The notes below the pieces were generated by a model. That model had not been told where the DNA came from. It saw only the letters and a program-made list of their open reading frames with translations, and did no database searches. Below, piece after piece: positions 11,391 through 22,925 of a stretch of 64,000 nt of DNA (within the stretch, counting starts at the first letter, position 1; each line of letters opens with the position of its first letter). Source of the DNA: Neoceratodus forsteri (taxonomy: Eukaryota > Chordata > Ceratodontiformes > Ceratodontidae); the NCBI GenBank assembly GCA_016271365.2, contig CM057454.1, positions 1,164,818,055-1,164,882,054 of the forward strand, read 5' to 3'. Position numbers and translations under genes: made by a program.

Positions 11391-11599
11391 AGTAAGTTGC
11401 ACTGTGATTTCAATACTCAATACTGTGACTAATGCGGGAGCAGGAGCGGGAGCGAATTGTCATAGGTGGATAGTGTCATAGGAAAGAACTGAAGTGAGAG
11501 CGTATAGTCGGGAGCGAAATGACATGGTATGAAATCACGGGAGCGAATTGTCGTGTTCCCAATTCACGTTACCCTTTCATTCTGCAGCAAATGTTTTTA

Positions 11600-12000
11600 G
11601 TGATTTATTTCCACCAGTGTGTTTGTCTTTCAGTCCATGAAGATGAATACCTGTCCTCCATGCTGTACTCTCAATTTTGCAGGGTAGATTGTATTTAACA
11701 GGGTACTGACTTCTAAGTTTTCATTTTCTACCATCAAAGCTTTTTTTTTGCCTTTGAAGTATGGCACAGCTAAAGTTTGGGAACATTAAAATCCTGTTAT
11801 CATCAATCTTCATGTCCTTTACTTGACCGACAGCTTTAAACATGGCATCACGTTGGTGTACTGACTCCAGTTTAAGTAAAAGCATGCAAGGAGTTAATTT
11901 TTTCACTTAGTCGATACTGCATCAAAGTCTAGTGTAAGTGCTTCCCCCAACCCAGGCAAAATTGTATTAGATGGAGATGACCTCCCCAGATTCCTCCACA
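11600..12000 (-). pseudogene. L1-like ORF1 relic
   Basis: The minus-strand frame 11721-11906 ends with RILMFPNFSCAILQRQKKSF. Downstream on minus, near 11640-11700, lies IYPAKLRVQHGGQVFIF. Both match the C-terminal domain of ORF1 proteins of vertebrate L1/Tx1-type LINEs, in the usual order. The two parts are in different frames, so the gene is broken. No ORF2 of the same element is visible next to it. Confidence 0.55.
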
Positions 12001-12500
12001 AGTCTATTTACAATGGCATTTTCTTCTCACAGTAATTTATCCAAATGCTTAAGGTGAAACTGTAGCATTTGATTTCATTTAACCAGGCCTACTGACACAG
12101 CTAATGTACTGCACACATGTATTGCCTCTATGAGCTCCACCCTGTGGGTCTCCACCTGCTGCTTGACCACTTGGAGTCACTGAAAGAATCAAATTTAGAA
12201 CTAATCAGTTATACGGCTTTATGCATCTTCTGTATAGTTGATTGCAATGAGGATAGGGTTACCTACCATGTGCTAGAATTTGAGGCCTCCAGCAGCTTAC
12301 CTGCACATTTTGGCTGAGATTTGGATATGCAAAAATCATGCGAGCCTCCGGCAGTGTTTCTAGTCTTTTCCACTGTTTGAAATGTTTTAAATGTAAACAA
12401 ATACTGTAAAGCCAGTTCATCACCAACTGCACATCCAGTTCATCACCAATTCTGTGAACTTTGAACAAAATCAAGATGATAAAAGGAAAGTTTTTGCACT
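12000..12500. other. Unassigned stretch between L1 relic and CR1
   Basis: A minus-strand ORF of 127 codons (12259-12642) overlaps the start of the CR1 and has no recognisable domain. It may be the 5' part of the L1-like relic. I cannot say more. Confidence 0.3.
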
Positions 12501-13786
12501 TTGTTCTTTTCTCTATGCAGCAGCTAACAGCAAATGCCAGGAGTTTGGGGAACAAAATGATAGACTTACAGGACATAATGGTAGAAGAGGGCCTCAGACA
12601 ATGTGTCCATAATGGAGACCTGGTGATCAGAGCATGAGACATGGGAAATGAGTATCCTGGGGTAATGACTGTTTAGAAAGGACAGGACTGGTAGAAAGGG
12701 GGGTGTAGCACTGTATAGCAAGGACTACATCAGGGCAATGGAAGGGCAGGAGGAACAAGGGAAGGTGGAGGTCCTTTAGGACAAGATGGAAAAATGGTCT
12801 GGTGCATCATTGAGACTGGGTGTGATTTATAGACCTCCGACAGAGAGGAAGTGGACAGTCAGCTGTTGCAGGCAATTCAGTAGATGACACTCAAGGAGGA
12901 AACTTCTGCTGGTGTGGGACCTTAACCTCCCCAAAGTTGACTGTGAAATCCCATTAGCAACATCAGCCAAGAGCAGAGAGATCCTTGAGTACCTACAGGG
13001 AGCTTTCCTGCAACAGTTGGCAAGGGAGCCCACTAGGGGTGCTAACATTCTGGATGTAGTCCTAACCAATGGGAAAAGTGTGGAAGAAGTTGTAGTGTGG
13101 GACAGCCTAGGTGCAAGCGACCACAATACAGTAAAATTCAGGGTAAGACCGGGGAAGGAAACAAGCTGGACCATCACCACAGTCCTTGACTTCAGGTGGG
13201 TGGACTTTGCCAGAACGAGGGAGTTTTCAGGGAAGAAATGGAGAGGATGGAAGAAATAGAGGATGTGAAGGAATTATGGGACCCAATGGGGGGGGCTATG
13301 GAAAGCCACTGAACTCTGTATCAGGAAGGTAAGGAAGAAAAAAAAAGAATGGCTGCTCTTGTTCACCAAGGAAGTGATGAAGGCAACTGGGGAAAGAAAA
13401 AGCGTGTTCAGAACATATAAGAGGACACAGAGGAAAGAAGGCAGGGAGATTTATAGAGAGAAGCTTGGAGTGACAGGACAGAGGATTAGGAAGGCAAAAG
13501 CAGATATGGAGGATAGGATTGCTAGGCAGGCCAAATGGGGAGATAAAACTTTAGGTACATAGGTGGGAAGAAGAAGGGGATAGTCAGAGTGAGGGGGGAT
13601 AGGGAAGTACAAGTGGAGGAGGATTTTGAGAAGGCAGAGGTGCTTAATAGGTACGTCTGCTCAGTCTTCATGGTGGAGGGGGACAGAAGGGGACCAGAGT
13701 TAAGAGGGTGAGGAAGGGATGACAAAAAGGTAGATACAAGCCTGTTCAGTGAGGACAGGGTAACAAAGGAACTAGGAAGACTGAGG

Positions 13787-14467
13787 GTGGACAAGGCAAT
13801 GTGTCCGGATGCCCTAAATCCTAGGGTGCTCCAACACCAATGGGAGGAACTGGCAGCACTTCTGGCGAAGCTGTTTAACTTGTCCCTGGATACAGGGTGG
13901 GTATTTAAAGACTGGAAGAGGGCAGATATGATGCCACTTCACAAAGGTGGTAGCAGGGAGGAGGTGGGAAATTATTATCCAGTCAGTCTCACCTCAGTGG
14001 TGGGTAAGGTGATGGAGGTGCTATTAAAGAAAAGGGTGGCCAGTTACCTTGTAGACACTGGACTACAGGATGACAGACAACATGACTTCACAGAAGGGAG
14101 GTCTTGCCAGACAAACCTTATTGAGTTTTTCGATTGGGTGACAAGGGAGGTCAATCAAGGAGGGGCAGTGGACATGACTTATCTGGACTTCAGAAAGGCC
14201 TACAACACTTTCCCTCACAGAGGGTTGATAAATAAGCTGGAAAGCTTAGGGGTGGGACTGGAAAAAAGAAGGTGGATGAAGAACTGGCTGAGGGAAAGAA
14301 GCCAGAGGGTGGTGGTAAATGTGGTGCATTTCAGTGAGGAAGGGGTGATGAGTAGGGTGCCCCAGGGATCAGTACTGGGATGCATATTTTTTAATATTTA
14401 TATCAGCAATATACCGGAAGGACTGGAGGGGAAGGCATGCCTATTTGCAGATGATATAAGGATCTGA
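13787..14467 (+). pseudogene. CR1 reverse transcriptase domain
   Basis: The 226-codon frame begins before ALNPRVL and holds MPLHKGGSREEVGNYYPVSL, KGRSCQTNL-like TEGRSCQTNL, DFRKAYNTFPHRGL, VPQGSVLG and the catalytic LFADD near the end. It is the palm and fingers of a CR1 reverse transcriptase. A stop follows the FADD motif. The ORF begins at an internal methionine and is not a gene of its own. Confidence 0.75.
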
Positions 14468-14686
14468 AATAGGAAGGACACCCCGTAAGGGTAGCAGCAA
14501 TGAGGGAGGACCTAAAGATTCTGTAGGGGTGGTCGGAAACATGGCAGCTGAAATTGAATCCCAAAAAGTGTACAGTAATGCACATAGGACATAACCTGCA
14601 AGCCATTTACACCCTCAGGGTGGGAGGAAATGAGGGTAACTGAGTAGGAGAGGGATCTGGGGATTAGAAGTTCACACAACCTTAAG

Positions 14687-15307
14687 GTGGGGAACCAATG
14701 CAGCAAGGTGGAGGGTAAAGTAAATAGAAAGCGAGTGTGCATAGAGAGGGGTATAACCAGCAGAAGGAGGGAGGTGCTGATGCCCCTTTATAAATCCTTG
14801 GTGAGGCCTCACTTGGAGTATAAGGCCCAATTCTGGAGACCTCACCTATGCAAGGATACAGACAGGACTGAAAGTGTTCAGAAAAGAGCAACCAAGATGG
14901 TGCGCAGTATGCATAGGAAGCCCAATGAGGTGAGGTTGAGGGAACTGGATCTGTACCACTGGAGACTGTGGGGGGGGGAAGACATGGTAGAGATGTTTAA
15001 GTACATGAAGGGGATAAATAAGGTGAGGGAGGGTAGCATATTTACAAGGAAAATAAATGCTAGAACTAGGGGTCATAGTCCAAGATTTAAAGAAGGAAGG
15101 TTTAAGGGCAATGTGAGGGTACATTACTTCACTGAGAGGGCGGTGGAGTTCTGGAAAAGACTGCCAGAAAGGGTGGTGGGAGCTGAAATGGTGGAAGGAT
15201 TAAAGATTGCATGGGACAAACATAAGAGGGTGACCAGTGGGTGGAATAGGATGTCTCTGAATAAAAGGGAAGAGTGTGTGGGGGGGTGTAAGAGGCAGAC
15301 TCGATAG
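14687..15307 (+). pseudogene. CR1 ORF2 C-terminal part
   Basis: The 206-codon frame contains LMPLYKSLVRPHLEYKAQFW, RATKMV, LRELDLYHWRLWGGEDMVEM and FTERAVEFWKRLPERVVGAE. This is the thumb and C-terminal segment found at the end of CR1 ORF2. It is followed within 45 bases by the CR1 3' tail, which fixes the 3' end of this element. Confidence 0.75.
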
Positions 15308-15350
15308 GCCAGAGGGGTCCTTTTCTGCTGCCAGATTTCTATGATTCTAT

Positions 15351-16685
15351 GAGATGTAGAAAATGTGACAGAATGTCCAAGATACTGGTCCTTGTTAACC
15401 ACAGATTGGTCAGTTCTAGGTCAATATAGGATTGTTACAGCAGATCTATTTATCTTCAATTTGTAGTTATAGCCTCTCTAGTTGTCTTTCCATTGCTGTT
15501 GGTCTTTCTCTTGAAAAGCTTTCTTTTGTCCCACTGCAAATTCTAATGTTGATTGTTCCATGTTTACTGTTGGAATTTCATCTAGAGTTGCTCCTCTACT
15601 AAAGGCTTTCCCCTAATTTTGTAATTCAAGTAGTCTTATGTTTGTTGTCTTCATGACGTAGGACTCTTGACTACATTTTGGCCCTGGGATGTCAATAAAT
15701 ATGTCTGTAGTTCCACAATTTTGGATTGATATTTGTAGCCAATCTTAAGAAGGCTGACTCCTTCAGACCTTGGAATATATAATCCTGGCATACACTAATT
15801 TCTGTAAATGAATTGCGAAGTGGCCAGTGTTGGACTGAGGTATGTGGGGCCTACCTGGGAAGGTTGATTCAGGGGCCCACCTGGAAAATCAATGTGAAAG
15901 GGCTCAGGTGACACACTCACATCATTATTAAACTTCCATACAATAGCTCTGTGCTTGCATCTTGCATCTACTTACAGGGCCCATTTAATTAAAAATAGAT
16001 GATAAAACCAAGGATTCTCAGAGTTTAGAAGGTGACCATGTACCCAGTAGAGGGGGCCTACCTGGAAATTTCCAGGTATCCTGCTGGGTCAGTCTGAATC
16101 TTCAGGTTTCTTGTTTTTTCTGTCCAACGTGACTAGCTCATTCTGTGGCCAGTCAATAACACCAGACCTGCATAACAGCACTGGAAGGGCAGGTTGATTT
16201 ACAGCCTGCACGTCACTCTGTGTTATAAACGCAGTTTCCAGTACAAGTTTCAGCTACCTAAAGTGTTCCTTGCTGATCTTTTCTCTCATTTGTTAGTGTT
16301 TCATTGCTGCTCCTTCATCTATTCTTAGGTACTGTACTTGTATTCTCCCTCTTGCTCAGTGTATTTTCTGTTACACAGTCCTCATTCAAATTGATGTTTT
16401 CAGGTATAGATTAGCTTTCCTTTAAAAATGAATGCTGCTCTAGCACGCTAGTCTAATCAAAAATGTTATCCAGATGTCATCAGAGGACTTGACAGTTTAC
16501 AACTGTTCTTTCTGGTGTTTGTCACATGAGCTATGAAGCTTTAAGTCATCTACATACAGAAGATGAGATGTCATTTGATGAACTTTTCATTTCTGGAGTT
16601 TATGATATATTCATACCCTAAATTGCTAATGAGGCAGCTCAGTAGGTTTAAATCAAGGCAAAACAGGAGTGGTGACAAGAAATCT
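15351..16685. other. Stretch without recognised gene
   Basis: No long frame is open. Around 15824-16093 the words ggcctacctggga and ggggcccacctggaa are followed by an inverted-looking ggcctacctggaaatttcca, as in some hAT-type terminal repeats, but no target duplication could be matched. The 3' part probably includes the 3' UTR of the zinc-finger gene on the minus strand. Confidence 0.4.
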
Positions 16686-18127
16686 TCACGGAATATCCCT
16701 TGCTGTATCTTGACGTTTGTTTGTGATCTGAATTTGTTGATGCCTTATTAGAGGACTGTTCTGTATGAAACTCTTGTCACATGTATATGATCTCTCTTCT
16801 TCGTGGATTTTCTGATGTTTTACCAGGTTACTCTTCTGTGTAAAACTCTTGTCACATTGAGCACATTTATATGGTCTCTCTCCGGTGTGAATTCTTTGAT
16901 GATTAACCAAGCTACTCTTGATTGTAAACCTTTTGTCACATTCAGTACATTTATATAATCTCTCACCAGTGTGAATTTGCTGATGTATTCTCAGACTATT
17001 CTTGTGTGTAAAACTCTTGTCACATGTGGTACATTTATATGGTCTCTCCCCAGTGTGAATTCGCAGATGTATTCTCAGGCTAATCTTTTGTGTAAAACAC
17101 TTGTTGCATTGAACACATTTATATAATCTCTCACCTGTGTGTATTTGCTGATGTGTTGCCAGATTATGCTTCTGTGTAAAACGTTTGTCACATTTGTCAC
17201 ATTTATATGGTTTCTCACCAGTGTGAATTTGCTGATGTGTCACCAGCTTACTTTTCTGTGTAAAACTTTTGTCACATTTGGAACATTTATATAGGTTCTC
17301 ACCAGTGTGGATTTGCTGATGTTTTACCAGATTACCCTTCTTTGTAAAACTCTTGTCACATGTGTCACATTTACTCAGTTTCTCAACAGTGTGGATTTGC
17401 TGATGTCTTACCAGATTACTTATCCGTGCAAAACTTTTGTCACATGTGTCACATTTATATAGTTTCTCACCAGTGTGGATTTGCTCATGTCTTACTAGGC
17501 TACCCTTCTGTGTAAAACGTTTGTTACAGTTGTCACATTTATATAGTTTCTCACCAGTGTGAGCTTGCTGATGTTTTACCAGACTACCCTTCTGTGTAAA
17601 ACACTTGTTACATTTGTCACAGTTATATGGTCTCTCTCCCGTGTGAGTTTGCTGATGCCTTATTAGATGACTCTTCTGTGTAAAACTCTTGTTACATGTT
17701 GCACAACTATATGGTTTCTCACCAGTGAGAGTTTGCTGAAGTCGTACGAGTTCACTGTGAATTGCAAAATTCTTGTCACAACTGTCACATATGTATGGTC
17801 TCTCTCCAGTGTGAAATCTCTGATGATCTGCCAAGCTACTCTTGAATGTAAACCTTTTGTCACAAGCAGCACATTTATATAATCTCTCTCCGGTGTGGAT
17901 TTGCTGATGTGTTACCAGAAGACTTTCTTGTTTGAAACTCTTGTCACAGGTGGGACAGTTATACGTCCTATCTCCTTTATGATTCTGCTGTTGTTCAGAG
18001 ATGAGGACACAGAAAGTGTTCTTATGCTGAGGACAGTGACATTGTTCCTCTGCTGTCTGGCACATTTCATCTATCTTGAGTGATAATTCCTGGCTCAGAC
18101 TCTCATTGCTGTCAGTTCTCCTGTTGA
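16686..18127 (-). CDS. Terminal exon of a tandem C2H2 zinc-finger protein
   Basis: On minus the exon starts at 18127, directly after a splice acceptor (a T-rich stretch, then TTTTCAG). The open frame runs upstream past it to the next methionine at 18137, which lies in the intron, so that methionine is not the true start. The exon encodes a linker of about 55 residues, then 15 finger units joined by HTGE(R/K)(P/L) linkers. Thirteen have intact C-x2-C...H-x3-H. Finger 3 (ELVRLQQTLTG) has lost both histidines and finger 15 (YTCDKSF) lacks one cysteine and the last histidine. Such proteins bind DNA in the nucleus, usually as transcription repressors. No KRAB or other N-terminal domain is visible in the window; earlier exons would lie above 18128. 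The frame is fully open over 1.4 kb, unlike everything around it, which suggests selection or recent decay at most. Confidence 0.85.
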
Positions 18128-18150
18128 CTGAAAACAAATATTTATTTATT
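18128..18150 (-). other. Splice acceptor of the zinc-finger exon
   Basis: In minus sense the sequence reads aaataaatatttgttttcag followed by TCAACAGGAGAAC. The T-rich tract, AG dinucleotide and immediate open frame support a 3' splice site and an incoming phase carried from an upstream exon. Confidence 0.7.
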
Positions 18151-18780
18151 TACTTACAGTGAGGTAACAACATATCTTAGTTTTTTTTCAGAAGCTTCCT
18201 GATGGCAGTGTTGACTCTGCTGATATATACTATCAGGCATGTCAGCTTTTCCAAATATTACTTGTTTACATAAAATTGCAACTTGCAGGTGTTTAGGACT
18301 GGCCATTGCCAACACAAGATAGATGTTGATCTAAACAGGTATGCTACTAAGAGCATGAAATGTTTTTCAGGGACATGGCTGCCTGCTTCAATCTGTTATT
18401 TTTACAGTCTTTTGCAAAAATTGGATTAAATTATCTTTTCTCCAGAACATCTCAATTTATTTTTAAATGAGTTATTTTAATAATACACTACTTGGGTTTA
18501 TTGGTTATTTATTTCACAAGGCTATGCAAAAGGAGGAATATCATAAAAAAAGAGCCACATCTAAAAGACCATTAGCTAGGACACCATAACAAGAGACAGA
18601 ACTGACAAAGGACAGAATACTGAAGAAGGAATTAAGAGTAATGAAAATATTTTCTTAAGATTCAGAAGGAACAAAAGAAACATTAAAATAAATGTCTCAT
18701 TACCACTGTACTAATTTTTTGTATGTACAGATTGCATTTATCCTGTCCCTGATGTCTGTATTGATTGCATTATTCTGTTC
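18151..18780. other. Intron or 5' flank of the zinc-finger gene, no exon seen
   Basis: AT-rich DNA. I looked for a KRAB-like or other upstream exon on minus and saw none with a convincing donor. Confidence 0.45.
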
Positions 18781-18908
18781 CTCATGTTATAGTCATGATT
18801 GTATTTGAATATTTGTATCTCCACTGTCACCCTCCCCCAGGACACACCTGGAATTGAGCAGTAGTCTGCTCAGTGTGCCTTCCTGGTAAAATGTTTAAAT
18901 AAATAAAT
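18780..18908 (+). mobile_element. L2-type LINE 3' end fragment
   Basis: The sequence gtcaccctcccccaggacac is followed by agcagtagtctgctcagtgt, gccttcctggtaaaatgttt and an aaataaat repeat. This is the conserved 3' UTR and tail of L2-clade LINEs. Only the last 130 bases remain. Confidence 0.65.
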
Positions 18909-19715
18909 GTTGACAGTTCCTATAGCGAACAGGAGTAATAACCTGTATGTGTTGTGAATCAGTCTCCTACCATTCAAACTGCCAAATAGTGCTGTTTTCC
19001 GTGAAAAAAACATCCTTTGATTTTAGTGCTCTGCTTCATTTGCATAATCTGCCCCTTTCGTTCTCAGTGCTGTGACATTATACCAGGGAAACAAAGTTAC
19101 TGTACCCACAATGCCTCACTATGTAAATCAGTATACAGGGAATTACATTTCTGTGCTCACTGATGAAATAGGAGACTACATCTCTCAGTATAGAAGTCTT
19201 GTAGCTAGATACGGTATGTACAATGCATTGTTGTGAAAATAAATAAAAGCTTATATTGTTGACACCACCACAAAAGTATGGGACAGCATCTCAAAATAAG
19301 GAAATTATAACATAGGTTTGTATTTTACCCACAATGCCTTGCTACTTCTTTACATACTGTTGCTCACCACCAGCAACATAAGGAACTGTAAGTCGGAGTA
19401 AGGCACATTTAAGGCAACATTATAAATTACCCAGAATTCCTTGCTGTATGTAAAACAATGACAACTCCCTGGTATGACATCATTGTGGGGTTCTGGCCAC
19501 ACACAGGAAACTGGAGGACAAAACCCTGATAAAACAGTAAAAAAAAAATTAGTTTTTTTTACAAAACAAATTGCAGCTTCAACATTTGAAGCATGTCTGG
19601 CAATGTCATGTGTAACAGTCATTTGGGGAACCTTCAACATTTACTTTAAGTAGTACAGCATACAGCAGCACAATAACGATAGGGTATGGTTTCAAGATAG
19701 TTATATATGTATGTA
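18909..19715. other. Stretch without gene; short dispersed direct repeats
   Basis: The phrase acccacaatgcctcactatg (19109) recurs as acccacaatgccttgctact (19328) and tacccagaattccttgctgt (19427), with about 100-220 bp spacing. No domain is visible in any frame. Confidence 0.45.
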
Positions 19716-19800
19716 TTTATTTCAAAGGTTTATCTATTTATAATGTATTTATTTCAAGTTTCACCAGGAAAGACATACTGAGCTGACAACAAATTGTTGC
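19716..19800 (-). mobile_element. L2-type LINE tail fragment, reversed
   Basis: In minus sense it reads gtcagctcagtatgtctttc, ctggtgaaacttgaaataaa, tacattataaatag. It matches the tail at 18860-18908 in opposite orientation. Confidence 0.5.
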
Positions 19801-19861
19801 TAGATGCATCGGGAGTTCAGAAAAACAATTAGAACAATAAATTATACAGTATTTGTACTAA

Positions 19862-20400
19862 ATGGGGGGACAAAGGGATACCACAGGGACAACAGATAAA
19901 CAATCATCAAGTATCACCTCAAGTAATAAACAAATAATGGTAATCAGGGATTCTATTTTAAAATGCACTGATAAAGTAATATGTCAGGGAAGAAAGGAAA
20001 CAACAATTGCCTACTCACTCTCTGGAGCAAAAATAGAGGATATTAGAAAGAATATAGGGTGCTTCTTGAAACAGATTCAGATCCCCTTATTGCGTTACAT
20101 ATAGGCACTAATGATGTGGACAAAAGGAAAATAATAGATATCCAAAGAGACTTTGAAGGGGTAGGAAGTAATATAAATACTGTAGGTAGTAGGTCATTAT
20201 ATCTGAGATCCTCCCAGTTCCCAGGGCTAACAACTGTAAAAATCAGGAAATTAGATACCTAAATGGTTGACTGAGGAGGCAGTATGACCTTCAGAATTTT
20301 GGATTCCTAAGAAATTGGGACCAATTCAGCATGGACAAGTGCCTTTATGATCATAATAGACTTCATTTGAGCACACAGAACATGGGTATTAGCTAAAAGA
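19862..20400 (+). pseudogene. L3/CR1 ORF1 with SGNH esterase-like domain
   Basis: The frame 19862-20104 has QIMVIRDSILKCTDKVIC (usual G-D-S changed to R-D-S). The frame 20059-20262 has LLETDSDPLIALHIGTNDVD, with the GTND block. Near 20325-20365 MDKCLYDHNRLHLS resembles the last block, whose D and H are catalytic. Such an esterase domain is known from ORF1 of CR1/L3-type LINEs. Two frames and the GDS change show decay. Confidence 0.65.
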
Positions 20401-20708
20401 ATAAATGAATCCATCATAAAACAAACTGACAAGGGAGGAAAAGCAAAAGGTGCACATACAGAACAAAATCAGTTCCAAAAATATGACCAAAAAAAGGCTA
20501 ACAATGACCCGAGGGAAATACTGACCCATGCTAGGAGCCTAGTCACCAATAAAGAAGAGCTGCAGCATACTATGATAAAAGAGGGTATCAATCTATGTGC
20601 AGTGACTGAGACATGGTGGAAAGATGGAGATGAATGGAATAGGGATATTGTTGGCTATACTTTGTATAGTAAAGAGAGTAGTGGTGAGGGGAGTAGCTCT
20701 ACATACTA

Positions 20709-21885
20709 AGAAGCCAGCAGAGTAGGGCCTAAGGTCTATCAAGTCTGCTCAGGGATCAGTGTCCATTCTGGGCACCATTTCAACCTCTTCCACAAGGTCC
20801 TCGACCCCCATCCCCCAACGGTGTTCTGAGATGCACCCTCCCCATGTACCTGTCTCAGCCTCTCTTGAACCCCTCCACAGTTGTAACAGCCACTTTCCAC
20901 CACCCTCTCGGTGAAGTAGCTTCTCTTTACCTCCTCTGAGTGTTGTGCCAACTAGCCTCAATGGGTGGCCCCTGGTGGCCCCCTCCTATCGCAGCTGGAA
21001 TACCCTATCATGGCTTACCCTATTTAGCCCTTAAGATATTCGAAGACCATAATCATATCCCCTCTGTCCCTCCTGTCCTCTGGGGAGTACAGGTTGAGCT
21101 CCTTGGGTGTCTTCCCATAGGACTTTTCCCCTAGACTGTATATCATTTTAGTTGCCCTCCTCCGGACCCTCTCTAGGAGAACAATATCCCTTTTTAAGTA
21201 CGGATGCCAAAACTGCATGCAGTATTCAAGGTGCAGTCTAACCAGGCAGCTACACAGTGGAAGGAGCACCTGCCGGCTTCTCAAGGTTGTCCCCCTGGCT
21301 ATGCTCCCATTTTATTTGCTTTGGCTGCAGCCCTTCTACACTGCTCTGAGTTGTTCATTTTGGCATCCACAACCACCCAAAGGTCCTCCACCCCAGAAGC
21401 CTTCAGTGTCTCCCCTCCCAAGGTGTACATGAGCTGGGTTTCTGACCCATAGGTGGAGAACCCTACATTTCTCAGTATTAAAACCTCAGTTTTCAGGTGC
21501 GTGACCACCACTCCAGAGTCTCCAGGTCCCCCTGTAGGACTGACTTGCCCTCCTCCCTGTCCACCACCTCCCCCAGTTTTGAGTAATCAGCAAAGAGGTT
21601 CATGTCACTCCTGATACTGTTTCTGATGTCTGAGATATAAGTGCTGAACAGGAGCGGACCCAGCAGCGATTTCTCTGGGACCCCACTAATGACCCTCCTA
21701 GGAGATGAACACCCCCATTACCACCTTTTGAAAATTCACTGCTAGCCAGTTCCCTACCCACCTAACCATCTGTTCCCCCACTCCCATTTCTCTTAGTGTC
21801 TCCAGCAGCCAGGGGTGTGGCACAGAGTCAAAGGCCTTGCTGAAGTCCAGAAATAGGGCGCCCACTGGCCTGCCCTGCCTCAAAT
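20709..21885 (-). mobile_element. CR1 LINE inserted in the L3-like LINE, copy 1
   Basis: On minus it runs from a reverse transcriptase piece (21698-21883: GALFLDFSKAFDSVPHPWLL, VGNWL) to the C-terminal part (21024-21284: LLPLCSCLVRLHLEYCMQFW, RRRATKMIYSLGEKSY) and the last block near 20890 (LLHREGG). It is 5' truncated in the reverse transcriptase and ends near 20709 without a clear microsatellite tail. The host LINE's endonuclease continues on both sides. Confidence 0.75.
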
Positions 21886-22925
21886 GACTTAAAAGTGGAA
21901 AATATAGAGATGGATACTGAGAATGATCATGAACTGGAGCAGGTTTGACTGAAACTTATACCAACTTAGGGAAGGAAAAATATTATTGATATCATCTATA
22001 AACCTCCAGCAAGTACAGTAGTATGCAACTAAATAAAACATTGACTGAGATAATAGCTAGCTTGGATCTAGATGACAGGATATTAATACTTGGGGATTTG
22101 AATATGCCAGGGATTGACTGGGATACCATGGACGGCAAATCAATTGCTGAAAAAGTGTTTATTGAGGTTATTAATTGCCTCAGTCTGGAACAGCATATAA
22201 CACTCAACACAAGAGAAAATAATATAATGCATGTAGCATTACGTAACTTGGGGGAAAAGGTGACAAACTGTAGACCAGTGGGATCACTATGTGGAAGTGA
22301 CCATGAGGTGGTACAGTGTGAGGTGATGCTGGAAGGCATAAGGGTCAATGTACCTAATAAAATCAGATATTATAATAAGGCAAATTATTAAGAAATGAGA
22401 AATTATCAGTATATGGGACTGGAAATACAAATTTAAAGATAAAGATTTAGAGAAAATGTTGGAAACTGAAAGGAAAATTGCAGGAATTAATAGAGCAATA
22501 CATACCAGTTAAAGCAAAACATAATAAAAAAGGAAGAATTCCAGGATGGATGAGTAATGCAATCAAACACTAAATCAGGAGGAGGAGGAAAGCATACAGG
22601 AAAGCAAAGAAGCTACACAATCGGGCAGTGTGGGATGATTATAAAAAGCACACTAATGAGTGTAAAAGGGAAATTAAGAAGGAAAAAAGGAACCATGATC
22701 TTAAACTGGTAACTGATATTAAAGACAACTATAAAGCCTTCTATAGTCACATTAACTAAAAACATGGGGGTAGTACACAAGTGGGACCCCTAGTGAACAG
22801 TGAAGGACAAATAATGACTGTTGAAAGAAAAATGGCAGAAGAATCAAACACATACTTTAGTAGTGTTTTCAATAAGGGGACAACTTCTGGCAATTCTGCA
22901 ATGCCCATATAAAATACATCAAGTA

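Larger units (their letters stand above)
10148..11569 (+). mobile_element. Mutator-like (MULE) DNA transposon with 9 bp target duplication
   Basis: The element runs 10157-11560. Its termini are long inverted repeats of about 120 bp (about 10157-10280 and 11432-11560). The left starts gggtacatgacaattcgctc and the right, in reverse complement, starts gggaacacgacaattcgctc. The arms share repeated words of the type ctcccgactatacgctc and ttatccacctacgacaattt. The flanks are aattcatgt (10148-10156) and aattcacgt (11561-11569), matching at 8 of 9 positions; 9 bp duplications are the hallmark of Mutator-like elements. A transposase N-terminal part lies inside. At 1.4 kb it is too short to be autonomous. 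Confidence 0.85.
12520..15350 (+). mobile_element. CR1 LINE, near-complete ORF2, decayed
   Basis: It opens with the N-terminal endonuclease motif (TANARSLGNKMIDLQDIMVE, about 12525-12590). It then has RPP at about 12830, an endonuclease part at 12912-13259 (NLPKVD, LDVVLTNG, LGASDHNTVKF), reverse transcriptase at 13787-14467, and the C-terminal domain at 14687-15307. It ends with the CR1-type tail atttctatgattctatgag at 15331-15350. Frames are interrupted several times, including a D-to-W-type change in the GDFN motif (WDLN). ORF1 is not visible, so the copy is 5' truncated. Confidence 0.85.

Noticed and set aside
15824..16093. hAT-like element with ggcctacctggga ends
   Set aside because: The ends look similar in reverse complement, but no 8 bp duplication could be found and the pairing is short.
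18137..18137. The methionine at 18137 as start of the zinc-finger protein
   Set aside because: It lies upstream of the splice acceptor, within the intron, and the exon frame enters from a previous exon.
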